This document shows positions 34,868-44,997 of a DNA stretch of 64,000 bases, in pieces (position 1 is the first letter of the stretch; every line of letters begins with the position of its first letter). A program made the position numbers and the translations under genes. The DNA lies in assembly GCF_021228235.1 (NCBI RefSeq), contig NZ_JAJQRG010000005.1, positions 124,001-188,000 of the forward strand, read 5' to 3'. This DNA comes from Pseudophaeobacter flagellatus. GTDB taxonomy: Bacteria; Pseudomonadota; Alphaproteobacteria; Rhodobacterales; Rhodobacteraceae. Below the pieces are notes generated by a model that did not search any database, had not been told where the DNA came from, and was given only the letters and a program-made list of their open reading frames with translations.

Positions 34868-35806
34868 TTATGGTCGTTGGCGATGGGCGGCCGGACGGCT
34901 GAGCAACAATCCGGCAAGGATGAGAGCCAGGGCTGCAAACAGTTGCGGCGGCAGGGTTTCATTCAGCAAGAGCGCGCCAAAGAATACCGACCAGACGGGT
35001 ACTTGATAGTTTACGGTTGCCAGGAAACTGGGCCCGGCACTGCGCGCCACCTGCACCAACAACACCTGCGCCAGCGCGGTCGGTACCAGGCCAAGGTAGA
35101 GCACCGCCAGCAGCGATCGCCCCTGTGGCAGGCTGGGCAGGCCTTCCTGCCACAGGGCGGCGGGGACGATCATCAACGCGCCGCAACTTAGCGCCGCTGC
35201 AGAAAGCGACAGCAGGTTCACGCCAGGGCACAGCCGGGTGATGATGGAACCAACCGCATAGCACAGCGCTGCGCCAAGGCAGGCCAGCCGTGCCAGTGAT
35301 TCATAATCACTGCCGGCACTGGCAAAGGCCTTGAACCCGATCAGGGTCAAGACGCCGCCAAAGCCAATAAGGAAGCCCAGGGCGCGGCGCAGGGTCATGC
35401 GCTCGCCCGGTACCAGAATATGCGCCAGTGGCAGCACAAACAGCGGTACCACTGCCATGCAGACCCCGGCGAAGCCGCTGGCCACATAGGTCTGGCCCCA
35501 GCTGAGCAGCGAGAACGGCAGCGCATTGCTGAAAAACCCCATCCCCAAAGCACAGAGCCAGATAAGACGCCCTTGGCGGTTGACCAGCGAGGGCAGGCCA
35601 ATGCGTATCACTGACGTGATGGTCAGCAGGGCGGCCGCGCCCAGGCTGATCCGCCCGGCGGCGATCGTCATCGGCCCCAGCCCTTGCAGGGCAAGGGTGA
35701 CCGACATAAAGGAGGAACCCCAGATGAGCCCGAGAATCAGCAGCTTGATCCAGTTGATGGTGCCGACTCCTGTTTGGGCGGGCAGCGTTCGGGCTGGGCT
35801 CTGCAT
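34868..35806 (-). CDS. EamA family (DMT) transporter, second copy
   Basis: 312 residues with ten predicted helices in two EamA repeats. A short extra N-terminus (about 18 residues) precedes LILGLIWGSSFMSVTLALQGLGP. TVNYQVPVWSVFFGALLLNETLP matches the same place in the neighbour. The two tandem copies probably form one transcript. A hairpin at 35833-35857 separates them from ilvC. No substrate evidence is visible. Confidence 0.88.
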   Translation of the reverse strand: MQSPARTLPAQTGVGTINWIKLLILGLIWGSSFMSVTLALQGLGPMTIAAGRISLGAAALLTITSVIRIGLPSLVNRQGRLIWLCALGMGFFSNALPFSLLSWGQTYVASGFAGVCMAVVPLFVLPLAHILVPGERMTLRRALGFLIGFGGVLTLIGFKAFASAGSDYESLARLACLGAALCYAVGSIITRLCPGVNLLSLSAAALSCGALMIVPAALWQEGLPSLPQGRSLLAVLYLGLVPTALAQVLLVQVARSAGPSFLATVNYQVPVWSVFFGALLLNETLPPQLFAALALILAGLLLSRPAAHRQRP

Positions 35807-35832
35807 GGGTGGTGCTCCTGAGAAAATAGCAA

Positions 35833-35857
35833 GGGCGTTCCAAAAAATGGAACGCCC
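35833..35857 (-). terminator. Hairpin between ilvC and the EamA genes
   Basis: A 10-bp perfect stem GGGCGTTCCA / TGGAACGCCC with a loop of five A. Read on the minus strand it follows ilvC by about 65 bases, then TTGCTATTTTCT. It is a likely ilvC terminator with a modest U tract. Confidence 0.65.
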
Positions 35858-35922
35858 GGCAGAGAAGTAAGGCCAAAAGGAACTAGACCGGGCAGATTTT
35901 GCCGCCCAGCCAGTTCGGCAGC

Positions 35923-36978
<1,056 letters not shown>

Positions 36979-37045
36979 TCATAGGCCGACAGTCGGGAAA
37001 TGCACCGTGATTGAGGTTGCTAATTCTGGTAATTTTGAGTTTATC

Positions 37046-37060
37046 ATTCGTCAGATGAAT
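37046..37060. promoter_or_regulatory. Candidate Lrp-type operator upstream of the first Lrp gene
   Basis: ATTCGTC-A-GATGAAT is a 15-bp near-palindrome with one mismatched pair, in AT-rich sequence 17 bases before the Lrp start and in the ilvC-lrp divergent gap. Lrp proteins usually bind such short AT-flanked palindromes, so autoregulation is plausible. Confidence 0.4.
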
Positions 37061-37076
37061 AGTTGCTGTAAGTTTC

Positions 37077-37532
37077 ATGCTTGATGATCTTGACCGGCGC
37101 ATATTGCGCCACATGCAAAGTGATCCGGAACAGTCGATTCCAGATCTCGCCGCCGCGTTGGGTCTTAGCGCGGCGCGCCTGTCGCGTCGGCTGGATAAGC
37201 TGCGCGAAGCTGGGATCCTGCTGGGCAGCCGGGCGGTGATTGATTGGCGGGTGCTTGGTTATACGGTCGAGGTCTCATTGCGGGTGACCCTGGACAAAAC
37301 CCATCCACGCGCCTTTGATGAATTCATCACCCAGGCGCGGGAAATCCCAGAAGTGTTGGAAATCCAGACCTTTCTGGGCCAGGTGGATGTGCGCCTCTCG
37401 GTGATTGCCCGCGATATGGCGCATTATCAGCAGATCTATCGCAGTGCTATTCTGACCCTGCCGCATATCGCGGATATCGAGGCGCTGATGCATGTGGCAC
37501 GGATCAAATCCAACGAAAGCCTGCCCCTATGA
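37077..37532 (+). CDS. Lrp/AsnC-family regulator, first of a pair
   Basis: 151 residues. An N-terminal winged HTH (LDDLDRRILRHMQSDPEQSIPDLAAALGLSAARLSRRLDKLREAGIL) and a C-terminal RAM ligand domain (EVSLRVTLDKTHPRAFDEF ... FLGQVDVRLSVIARDM) give the standard fold. It overlaps the second Lrp gene by 4 bases (ATGA at 37529-37532), so the two are made together and may form mixed oligomers. Siroheme decarboxylase subunits also look like paired AsnC proteins, but no heme d1 genes are near. Confidence 0.92.
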   Translation: MLDDLDRRILRHMQSDPEQSIPDLAAALGLSAARLSRRLDKLREAGILLGSRAVIDWRVLGYTVEVSLRVTLDKTHPRAFDEFITQAREIPEVLEIQTFLGQVDVRLSVIARDMAHYQQIYRSAILTLPHIADIEALMHVARIKSNESLPL

Positions 37533-37987
37533 GCGACCTGGACGAGATCGACCTTGGCCTGCTCAAGGCGTTGTCGCGCGATGCCAACCAAACGGCCGGG
37601 GCACTGGGGCGCAAACTGGGGCTGAGCCAACCGGCCACCTGGCGACGGATCAAGCGCCTGCAGGACCTTGGGATTATCACCGGGAGTCGGCTAGAGCTGG
37701 ATCGCGAAAAGCTGGGCTTTAGCGTGACGGTCTTTCTGGGCGTCAAACTGGGCACCAAAGGCCGCGTCAGCCTGGAAGATTTTGAACGCGCGGTCTGCGC
37801 CATTCCCGAGGTTCAGACTGTGGAACATGTGCTGGGGCTTTACGACTATCGTCTGCGGGTCACCGCCCGCGATATTGCCGATTTTGAACGGGTACTGCGT
37901 CGCCGCATCATGTTGCTGCCGGGGGTTGGCTCTGTGGATGCCAATGTCCTGTTGTCCGAGGAACGCCGCCCCGGCCCCTTGGGCTAG
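37529..37987 (+). CDS. Lrp/AsnC-family regulator, second of a pair
   Basis: 152 residues. HTH: LDEIDLGLLKALSRDANQTAGALGRKLGLSQPATWRRIKRLQDLGIITG; RAM domain with VTVFLGVKLGTKG and VLGLYDYRLRVTARDI. It is translationally coupled to the previous gene, and its recognition helix (SQPATWRRIKRL) differs from that of the first copy (SAARLSRRLDKL), so the DNA preferences probably differ. The class V aminotransferase starts 151 bases downstream and may be a target. Confidence 0.92.
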   Translation: MSDLDEIDLGLLKALSRDANQTAGALGRKLGLSQPATWRRIKRLQDLGIITGSRLELDREKLGFSVTVFLGVKLGTKGRVSLEDFERAVCAIPEVQTVEHVLGLYDYRLRVTARDIADFERVLRRRIMLLPGVGSVDANVLLSEERRPGPLG

Positions 37988-38137
37988 GCTCTTTCGGCGG
38001 CATTGTCTTTTGATTTTGGACAGAGCTATCGCCGATTGCCGGGTTTCGAGCGGGCGCGCAATTCAGTATATCTGCAAGGCAACCGCGCCCGGCATCCAAT
38101 GCGGGCAGGCAGTCATGCAAAAACATCGGAGACTATA

Positions 38138-39262
38138 ATGGCGCTTTTGAACACTGTGGACCCGGACGGTCTCGACGAATTCTCGGTGGTCTTCACCGAT
38201 CGCTCGCTCAATCATATGTCAAAGACCTTTCAGGCGGTGATGCTGGATATCAACGCCATGCTGAAAGAGGTCTACCAGGCCGAGGCGGTGGCGTTGGTAC
38301 CGGGCGGCGGCACCTACGCAATGGAGGCTGTCGCGCGTCAGTTTGCCAAAGGCCAGGATGTTCTGGTGGTGCGCAACGGCTGGTTTTCCTATCGCTGGAG
38401 CCAGATCTTTGAAACCGGTGGCCTGACGGCCTCCTCCACGGTGCTCAAGGCCCGCCGGGCAGGAAATGAAGACCAATCGCCTTTTGCACCTGCCCCCATC
38501 GAGGAGGTCACCGCGACCATCCGCGCACAAAAACCGGGTATCGTCTTTGCACCACATGTGGAAACCGCCGCCGGGGTCATTCTGCCCGAGGGCTATGTGC
38601 AGCAGATGGCTGCCGCCGCGCATGACGTCGGTGCGCTGATGGTGCTCGACTGCATCGCCTCTGGCTGCGCCTGGGTGGATATGCAGGCCAGCGGTGTCGA
38701 TGTACTGATCTCAGCCCCGCAAAAGGGCTGGAGCGCCGCGCCCTCTGCAGGCCTGGTGATGTTCTCGCCGCGCGCGCTTGCCAGGCTAGAGGATACGACC
38801 TCCGACAGCTTTGCCCTCAACCTCAAACAATGGCGCGCCATCATGCAGGCCTATGAGGATGGCGGCAATGCCTATCATGCAACCATGCCCACCGATGCCC
38901 TGCGCGCCTTCCGCGATACCATGCTGGAAACCCGGGACTACGGGTTTGAGCGCCTGCAACAGGCTCAGTGGGACTTGGGAAATTCTGTGCGCGCGCTGCT
39001 GGCCGCCAAGGGCGTCACATCGGTGGCGGCGGATGGGTTTGGCGCGCCGGGCGTTGTGGTCAGCTACACCAGCGACCCAGAGGTGCAAAACGGCAAGAAA
39101 TTCGCCAGCCTCGGCCTGCAGATCGCCGCTGGCGTGCCGCTGCAATGTGATGAACCAGTGGCATTCCGCACTTTTCGGATCGGCCTCTTCGGCCTTGATA
39201 AACTCTATGACGTCGAGGCAACGCTGGCGCGCCTGCAAACGGCCCTGGATCAGATACTCTAA
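38138..39262 (+). CDS. Class V PLP aminotransferase (alanine-glyoxylate type)
   Basis: 374 residues from the ATG at 38138; an opening from 38003 adds 45 non-family codons. The fold-type I enzyme has VPGGGTYAMEAVARQF near the N-terminus, the substrate and PLP region HVETAAGVILP, and LDCIASGCAWVDM; the PLP lysine is in SAPQKGWSAAPSAG. The family covers alanine-glyoxylate, serine-glyoxylate and related aminotransferases, and the substrates are not resolved here. Its place behind two Lrp regulators suggests amino-acid-responsive expression. Confidence 0.88.
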   Translation: MALLNTVDPDGLDEFSVVFTDRSLNHMSKTFQAVMLDINAMLKEVYQAEAVALVPGGGTYAMEAVARQFAKGQDVLVVRNGWFSYRWSQIFETGGLTASSTVLKARRAGNEDQSPFAPAPIEEVTATIRAQKPGIVFAPHVETAAGVILPEGYVQQMAAAAHDVGALMVLDCIASGCAWVDMQASGVDVLISAPQKGWSAAPSAGLVMFSPRALARLEDTTSDSFALNLKQWRAIMQAYEDGGNAYHATMPTDALRAFRDTMLETRDYGFERLQQAQWDLGNSVRALLAAKGVTSVAADGFGAPGVVVSYTSDPEVQNGKKFASLGLQIAAGVPLQCDEPVAFRTFRIGLFGLDKLYDVEATLARLQTALDQIL

Positions 39263-39322
39263 GGCCCATTTGCAGGTAAAAGGTGTCAGGTGCGGGGCCT
39301 TGATTTCATCTTGCTAAAAATA

Positions 39323-39362
39323 CCTTCGCCGAAGGCCCCGGCTTTCCCCTTGGGAAAGCCGG
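39323..39362. repeat. Two hairpins between the aminotransferase and the hydroxylase genes
   Basis: CCTTC-GCC-GAAGG (39323-39335) and the perfect 11-bp stem CCGGCTTTCCC-CTT-GGGAAAGCCGG (39338-39362) lie between two convergent genes. They probably serve as terminator or are a REP-like element. Confidence 0.65.
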
Positions 39363-39393
39363 TTTCCTATGCTCTCCCCCGCGTGCCGCGCCC

Positions 39394-40593
39394 CTAGGAT
39401 TTCACCCCAAGCCCCATCTGCATCAGGCTGCGCCGTACAGGAGCCAGTGAATAGAGCGCATTGAGTCCCAGCGCACGGAGGTCGCGCAGCGGGCGGGCTT
39501 CAATCATTGAGCTGCGGTTCAACAGATCAATTCCCTTCACCCGTATCAGGATCTCGCGGTGGCGCGCCCGGTGGTAGGTGGCCAGCATTTCAGCATCCCC
39601 CAACCCCTCTGGGCGGGCTTCGGCCAATTGCAGCAGCAGGCGCAGATCACCCAGTGACATATTCAGTCCCTGTGCCCCGATTGGCGGCACCACATGGGCG
39701 GCTTCGGCCATCAGGGCCAGGCGCTGATTTTCCAACCGCGCTGCATACTGGCTGATGATGGGCCAGATGCTGCGGCGCGAGGCCAGCGTCAGCGGGCCAA
39801 ACAGCCCACAGCTGCGGCGGGTCATTTCCGCCTCAAACTCGGTGGGATCCAATGCCTGCAGGGCATCGGCGCGCGCTGCCCGTTCCATCCAAACCACCGC
39901 AGAACAGGGCTGGCCCTCGTGATCGGGCAGCGGCACCAGGGTAAAGGGCCCTCCCGAACGGTGGATCTCGGTTGAGACATTCTCATGCGGGATGGGATGG
40001 GTAACAGCAAAGGCCAGTGCCTTTTGTCCATAGCGCGTTGTCTTGACAGGAATACCCGCTGCCTGCCGCATCGGTGATGTGCGGCCGTCACAGGCAATCA
40101 CCAGCCTAGCGCGGATCTGGCTGCCATCGGTCAGGGTGACGCGGGCTTCATCACTGCGGGTAAACAGGGTTTCTGTGCCGGTGCCGACGCGGAAATCCAC
40201 ATTGGGCAATTGGCTGATCCGCGCCAGGATCTCGCGGCGCAACAGCCAATTGGGCAGATTCCAGCCAAAGGGTTTGTCGGAAATATCAACGGCATTGAAA
40301 TCCTTGGTCACCCGCGGTTCCGGGGTTGCTCCACCGGCATCGACAATGCGCATGATCTGTAGCGGCGCGGCGTGATCGGCCAGGCTCTGCCAAAGGCCAA
40401 AACGCTCAAGCAATTCCTGTGCGGGCTGCAAAAACGCCGTGGTGCGCAGATCCGCCCCGGCGCCATCGCGGGTGGTTACCGGGGGTGTCGGATCAACGCA
40501 GATCACTTGAAACCCGGCCGCCCCAAAGCCTGCCGCAGCGGTGAGACCGGCAACACCGCCACCGGAAATCAGAATATCACATGTTTCACCCAT
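39394..40593 (-). CDS. UbiH/UbiF/COQ6-family FAD hydroxylase
   Basis: 399 residues. The family hydroxylates ubiquinone precursors. The FAD-binding start ILISGGGVAGLTAAAGF (8-24), the NAD(P)-type DGRTSPMRQAAGI segment near 170 and the late GAQGLNMSLGDLRLLLQL segment near 305-322 are the three UbiH-family fingerprints. Which ring position it acts on cannot be told, as alphaproteobacteria carry several members (UbiL, UbiM, UbiH-like), so no symbol is given. Confidence 0.9.
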   Translation of the reverse strand: MGETCDILISGGGVAGLTAAAGFGAAGFQVICVDPTPPVTTRDGAGADLRTTAFLQPAQELLERFGLWQSLADHAAPLQIMRIVDAGGATPEPRVTKDFNAVDISDKPFGWNLPNWLLRREILARISQLPNVDFRVGTGTETLFTRSDEARVTLTDGSQIRARLVIACDGRTSPMRQAAGIPVKTTRYGQKALAFAVTHPIPHENVSTEIHRSGGPFTLVPLPDHEGQPCSAVVWMERAARADALQALDPTEFEAEMTRRSCGLFGPLTLASRRSIWPIISQYAARLENQRLALMAEAAHVVPPIGAQGLNMSLGDLRLLLQLAEARPEGLGDAEMLATYHRARHREILIRVKGIDLLNRSSMIEARPLRDLRALGLNALYSLAPVRRSLMQMGLGVKS

Positions 40594-40706
40594 GGCCCTG
40601 CCTCCTGTCGTTCTTGTTCAGATAGGCTGGCAGTTGCAGCAATGACAAGCAGCATCTTCGCTAGGCGTCGCAGGGCAGGGCCAATTCCGTGCCCCAGGCC
40701 CAGAGC

Positions 40707-40958
40707 CTAGCCCCGGGTGATGGCGATGAGCAGGGTAAAGATCACCGGCACCAAGGCAACGGCGGGCAAATAGAGGCCTGGAATGCCAAACAACAGGACC
40801 GAGCACCCCCAAAGGCAAACCAGGCTGATTAGGGCGTAGATGAAGTTTTCTTCCGGGCCATAGGCGACTTCTTTGGCGATCCGTCCCAACAGGGGCAGGG
40901 CAAAGAGGATACGTTGCCATAGGGGCAGGCGGTCGGGAAGGTTAAAGGCAAGAGCCAT
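40707..40958 (-). CDS. Small two- or three-helix membrane protein
   Basis: 83 residues with hydrophobic segments at about 17-27, 40-60 and 62-80. The start MALAFNLPDRLPLWQRILFALPLLG and AYGPEENFIYALISLVCLWGC look conserved-protein-like, and coding composition matches the neighbours. I do not recognise a named family. It lies between the hydroxylase (same strand, downstream) and a HAD nucleotidase (upstream, 131 bases). Confidence 0.65.
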   Translation of the reverse strand: MALAFNLPDRLPLWQRILFALPLLGRIAKEVAYGPEENFIYALISLVCLWGCSVLLFGIPGLYLPAVALVPVIFTLLIAITRG

Positions 40959-41089
40959 GCGCGCGATCCTTATGAGTGTCTCGCAGCTGCATATAGGATG
41001 GAAAAGATACCTTTTGGAGATCTGTTTGCCGCTTCCTGACGATCTTGGCTGCGGCAGAATGTCCCCGCCGCGACCGGTCCCAGGCGCAG

Positions 41090-41746
41090 TTACAGGATCT
41101 GGGCCAGAAATCCGGTCAGATCATCGGTTTGGTGATGGATGTGGCTGCTTTCATGGTCTTCATCAAGTGGTGTCGGGGCGACATAGACAGTGCGCATGCC
41201 CATGGCATGGGGGGCTGAGAGGTTGCGCGGATCATCCTCGAACATGGCGGCGGTGGTGGCATGAATGCCGGCTTTTTCAAACACCATATCAAAGGCGGCG
41301 CGCTCTGGCTTGGGCCGAAACTCTGCGTCTTCCACCCCGTAAATCCCATCGAACAACCCGCTAAGGCCCCGGGCGGCTAGAACGCGTTTGGCATAGGGCG
41401 CGCTGCCATTGGTATAGACGATACGCTTGCCGGGCAGCGCGTCAATGCGGGCGGCCAGGGCGGGATCCTGTTCCAGGTGATCCAGTGAGATATCGTGCAC
41501 GGCATCCAGATAGGGCAGGGGATCCATATCATGGTCACGCATCAAGCCGGCAAGCGTGGTGCCGTGATCTCGCCAATAGCTGCTGCGCAGATGATCCGCC
41601 TCGGCTTGGTTGACCCCCAGTTGGGCCATCACGTAGTTGGTCATCTTGACCTCGATCTGGTCAAACAACCGGGCTGAGGGGGGATACAGCGTATTGTCCA
41701 GGTCAAAGACCCAGTGGCGCACATGAGAGAAGGATGTCTTGATCAT
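41090..41746 (-). CDS. HAD-type pyrimidine 5'-nucleotidase-like protein
   Basis: 218 residues. HAD motif I is VFDLDNTLYPP (about 14-24), motif II is VYTNGS near 111-116, the lysine motif is RPKPERAAF near 147-155, and motif III is MFEDDPRNLSAPHAMGM near 168-184. The LYPP cap start is typical of the SDT1/PHM8 pyrimidine nucleotidase group, which removes phosphate from UMP or CMP. The substrate is inferred from the family. Confidence 0.88.
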   Translation of the reverse strand: MIKTSFSHVRHWVFDLDNTLYPPSARLFDQIEVKMTNYVMAQLGVNQAEADHLRSSYWRDHGTTLAGLMRDHDMDPLPYLDAVHDISLDHLEQDPALAARIDALPGKRIVYTNGSAPYAKRVLAARGLSGLFDGIYGVEDAEFRPKPERAAFDMVFEKAGIHATTAAMFEDDPRNLSAPHAMGMRTVYVAPTPLDEDHESSHIHHQTDDLTGFLAQIL

Positions 41747-41938
41747 GGTGCTGGCTTAGGCAGGCTGGAGCCGATTTGCAATCGTGTTTTCTGGCGGGCC
41801 AGTGGCGCTATGGTGGTCGGGCTGCTTGGTTTCTCGCCTGGCTTCTGGCCTGGTTTTCTGGCTGATCGGTGCGCCAAGGCTTGTATGCCATGGCATGACC
41901 TGTAGGAATATACAGCGACCGTCTAAGTGGGAAAGCCG

Positions 41939-42592
41939 ATGAACCAGAGCCGCAGCAACCAGAACGATGCCTATTCCCTGATCCTGGAAGCGATCGACGT
42001 GGGTGTCTATAAGCCGGGCGACCGTCTGGTGGAAAGCGATCTTGCCGAGAAATTTGGCGTCTCGCGCACGCCAATCCGTGAGGCCCTTCAGCGGCTTGAA
42101 ACCCAGTCGCTGCTAGAGCGGGACGGGCGTTCACTTATTGTCGCCTCGCTGGATCACAATCAGATGGCTGAACTTTATATGGTCCGGCGCGAACTGGAAG
42201 GCCTTGCCGCCAGTTTGGCGGCGCGCCACGCTACCGAAGAAGAGGTGCGGGTGCTGCAGGATATGGTCAATGCGGATGACGCGCTGGTTGATATGCCCTC
42301 TGATCTGGCCAAGGCCAACCGACGGTTTCACGAACAGATCCACCTGGCCTCGCATAACCGGTATCTGGTGCAGCAGCTGAACCTGGTGCATCGTTCCATG
42401 GCGCTGATGGCGACCACTTCGCTGGCGGCCGAGGGGCGTGGCGAAATTGCCCAGGCTGAACATAAACGCATCGTCGCCGCCATCCAGGCGCGGGATGAAG
42501 AGGCGGCGGGGCAGGCGCTGAAGGATCACATCTCTGTCGCCTTTATGACCCGGTTGAAACAGGATGCCGGCGAACGTGGCAAGGGCCGCTAG
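41939..42592 (+). CDS. GntR-family regulator, FCD type
   Basis: 217 residues from the ATG at 41939; a GTG at 41927 is also possible. The winged HTH spans YSLILEAIDVGVYKPGDRLVESDLAEKFGVSRTPIREALQRLETQSLL. The C-terminal FCD domain has the metal-binding pattern: an aspartate early (ANRRFHEQIHLASHN) and a histidine late (AEHKRIVAAI). Such regulators usually respond to organic acids. No obvious metabolic operon lies beside it, so the target is unknown. Confidence 0.9.
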   Translation: MNQSRSNQNDAYSLILEAIDVGVYKPGDRLVESDLAEKFGVSRTPIREALQRLETQSLLERDGRSLIVASLDHNQMAELYMVRRELEGLAASLAARHATEEEVRVLQDMVNADDALVDMPSDLAKANRRFHEQIHLASHNRYLVQQLNLVHRSMALMATTSLAAEGRGEIAQAEHKRIVAAIQARDEEAAGQALKDHISVAFMTRLKQDAGERGKGR

Positions 42593-42656
42593 CGGGTTTT
42601 GCGCCGGGTTCAGGCGCTATTTCTCAGGCAGAGGGCATAGGGTTTTCAGTACCTTA

Positions 42657-44981
42657 TCAGACCTGCTCGGCATTGTCGGCGCGGTTTTTGGTGCTGGCGG
42701 TCTTTTCGGTCTGCGACCGCGCTTCTTTTGCCTGCGCTGACTGGGACTGTGCTGACTGGGCTTCGCCAAGATACGCCGCGACATAATCGGGCTGGGCTGT
42801 CTGTTTTGGCCGGGGCGGCGGTTCTGGTTCAGTGAAAGCCGGATTGTCGGAGGGGCCAAGATGGTGCTGTGCATTCGTGTCGGGGGGGTGAACCCCATGG
42901 CTGGTCTTGTCCCAGAAATAGGGATCATACAGCAGTTCATACAGGGCTTTGTATACGGCAATAGGCCCCATCAGATAATAGAACGGCAGCACCGGCACCC
43001 AGAGCGCCAGGCCAGGTCGGCCTGAGGCAAAGGCCCCGAATGCGGCGATGATCATGCCGCAAAGCTCAAAAAATACTAGCCAGGAAACCCCAAGATAAAG
43101 CAGATGTTCAGGAAGAATTTCGGCGCTGGGATGGGGCACGCCAAAGGCGATCAGCCAATAGGTCCACAAAAAGGGGGACAGCAGAAACTGGCCAACCGTG
43201 CCCAGAAAAAACGCCTGAAAGCCCAAGAAGCCGGCCCAGCCGAGTTCACGGGCCAGTCGAACGGGCTGGCGCATATTGACCAGATAGGTGGCCATAAACC
43301 CCTTTAGCCAGCGCGAGCGTTGGCGGATCCAGGCGGGGAGGTGACAGGTGGCTTCTTCATAGGTGGCAGTGGGCAGCATCTGGGTGCGATGACCCGCGCG
43401 AAACAGGCGCACCCCAAGATCGGCATCCTCGGTCACATTATGGGCATCCCAGCCGCCCAGATCATCCAGCACAGCGCGCCGTATAAACATGGTGGTCCCG
43501 CCCAGTGGCACCACCAGCTTAAGCTGCGCAATCCCCTGCAATACGATGCGGAACCAGCCTGCATATTCCAGGGTGAAACAGCGTGACATCCAGTTGGCCC
43601 GAGGGTTGTAATAATCTAGAACGCCCTGAAAACAGGCCACATCGGGCGGTGCCTGGGCAAAGGCGGCGGCGACCCGGTGCAACTGATCGGGTTGCGGTGC
43701 ATCTTCGGCGTCCCAAACCCCGACGATGTCGCCGCGACAGAAATTCAAAGCATAGTTCATTGCGCGTGGCTTGGTGCGCAAGCTGCCCCAGATTGGCACT
43801 TCGATCGCCTGCATCCAACTGGGCAGGCTGGCCTTGGAAATGGCTTGCTGCGTGACGGTATCACCTTCTTCCAGCACCAGTATTACATCCATCCGCTCTG
43901 CGGGATATTGCAGCCGCCCCAACCGTTTGAGCAGGGCAGAGCTGATCGCGGCCTCCTTGTAGAGGGGCACGAGAACGGAAATCTTTGGCAAAGCTTCCGC
44001 AGGGGGGGGCGGGCTGGTGACCGACTGTTGCGGCTGCGCGCCGCTGGCAAGTGGCGCTTGGTGTGCCTTCGCCCGTGTCATCAGGTGGGCTGCAAGCCCA
44101 GCTAGTTTCAGCACCGTATAAAGCATCAGCAGGATCAGCGCTGCGCCGCAACAGACAGCAAAGACCTCTAGCGGGAAAACGATAGAGAGCGACACGAACG
44201 AACTGACCGGCAGCAATTGTTTCAGCCGCTTTGAGCGTGAAAACAGGGTTCTGGTACTCAGCTCGGGTGCGATGCTGATATTGGCCTGCCGGGCCATGGC
44301 GGTTTTGAAATGCTGCTGCAGCAGTGGCAGGATCTGGGGTTCGGTGGCCAAGACCGGGATGAAGGGGCCAAAGCGGTCTGTCAGAACTTGCCTTTGGCTT
44401 TCCGCGACCTCGGCGCTGCCAAATGCGATGGCAACGGTATCGCCAAGTTGTACCCAGGGAATTGCGCAGTTGCGCAGCCAAAAATTGGCAGGCATCCGGT
44501 TCAAGAGCGGTATGCTCGGCTTATGTTTGCTAAGGTCTACGGTGCGCAGAGCAAGGGCCTCGGCGCGGAAAACGCCATCGACCGCCGATGGCACCGATGG
44601 GGGCGTTGATATCGCAGCGGAAGAAGGCACCGTGGCGGCCAGTGTGGCCCACGGGCTGGTCTGAGCCATCTTGGCAATGCGCCCTGTCTGGTCCGCAGGG
44701 GGCGTTTGATCCGCAAGGCCCGCCGATTGCAGTGACGCCGCCTGTTCGGGCAGGACAGTGGCGGGCAGCGCAAGGAGGTGCCTGTCAGTGGGCGTCGGCG
44801 GATGTCGCAGTGGTGGTGGCAGCTGGCCCTTTGTTTCGATCTCTGCCGGTCGTGGCGTCCTGTGTTTTCCCGGTTGTTCGTACCGGGGCGCGGCATTGGA
44901 AACGGGTGTGGCCGCCCCTACTCTGGTTGCCCAGACAGAGCGGCGAAGTCGTCTAGATCTGGGAGGCTGCGAACCGGGCAT
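42657..44981 (-). CDS. Membrane glycosyltransferase family 2 with N-terminal MshEN-like domain
   Basis: 774 residues from the ATG at 44981 (GTG at 44996 and TTG at 44993 and 44999 are alternatives). A long Pro/Ala-rich N-terminus (1-140) precedes a region like the type II secretion E N-terminal fold (about 145-235, IPLLNRMPANFWLRNCAIPW). Two helices follow (about 262-300), then a processive-type GT2 domain with DAEDA (424-428), TED (517-519) and QRSRW (554-558), and four or more C-terminal helices. This matches BcsA-like polysaccharide synthases, but no bcsB, PilZ domain or partner gene is present, so the polymer is unknown. The start overlaps the T tract of the carA terminator. Confidence 0.87.
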   Translation of the reverse strand: MPGSQPPRSRRLRRSVWATRVGAATPVSNAAPRYEQPGKHRTPRPAEIETKGQLPPPLRHPPTPTDRHLLALPATVLPEQAASLQSAGLADQTPPADQTGRIAKMAQTSPWATLAATVPSSAAISTPPSVPSAVDGVFRAEALALRTVDLSKHKPSIPLLNRMPANFWLRNCAIPWVQLGDTVAIAFGSAEVAESQRQVLTDRFGPFIPVLATEPQILPLLQQHFKTAMARQANISIAPELSTRTLFSRSKRLKQLLPVSSFVSLSIVFPLEVFAVCCGAALILLMLYTVLKLAGLAAHLMTRAKAHQAPLASGAQPQQSVTSPPPPAEALPKISVLVPLYKEAAISSALLKRLGRLQYPAERMDVILVLEEGDTVTQQAISKASLPSWMQAIEVPIWGSLRTKPRAMNYALNFCRGDIVGVWDAEDAPQPDQLHRVAAAFAQAPPDVACFQGVLDYYNPRANWMSRCFTLEYAGWFRIVLQGIAQLKLVVPLGGTTMFIRRAVLDDLGGWDAHNVTEDADLGVRLFRAGHRTQMLPTATYEEATCHLPAWIRQRSRWLKGFMATYLVNMRQPVRLARELGWAGFLGFQAFFLGTVGQFLLSPFLWTYWLIAFGVPHPSAEILPEHLLYLGVSWLVFFELCGMIIAAFGAFASGRPGLALWVPVLPFYYLMGPIAVYKALYELLYDPYFWDKTSHGVHPPDTNAQHHLGPSDNPAFTEPEPPPRPKQTAQPDYVAAYLGEAQSAQSQSAQAKEARSQTEKTASTKNRADNAEQV

Positions 44982-44997
44982 GCGATCACTCAACACC

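Noticed and set aside
37077-37987. Siroheme decarboxylase pair (AhbA/AhbB) as alternative for the coupled AsnC-like genes
   Set aside because: No heme d1 or alternative heme genes are near, and both proteins keep ordinary Lrp HTH recognition helices.
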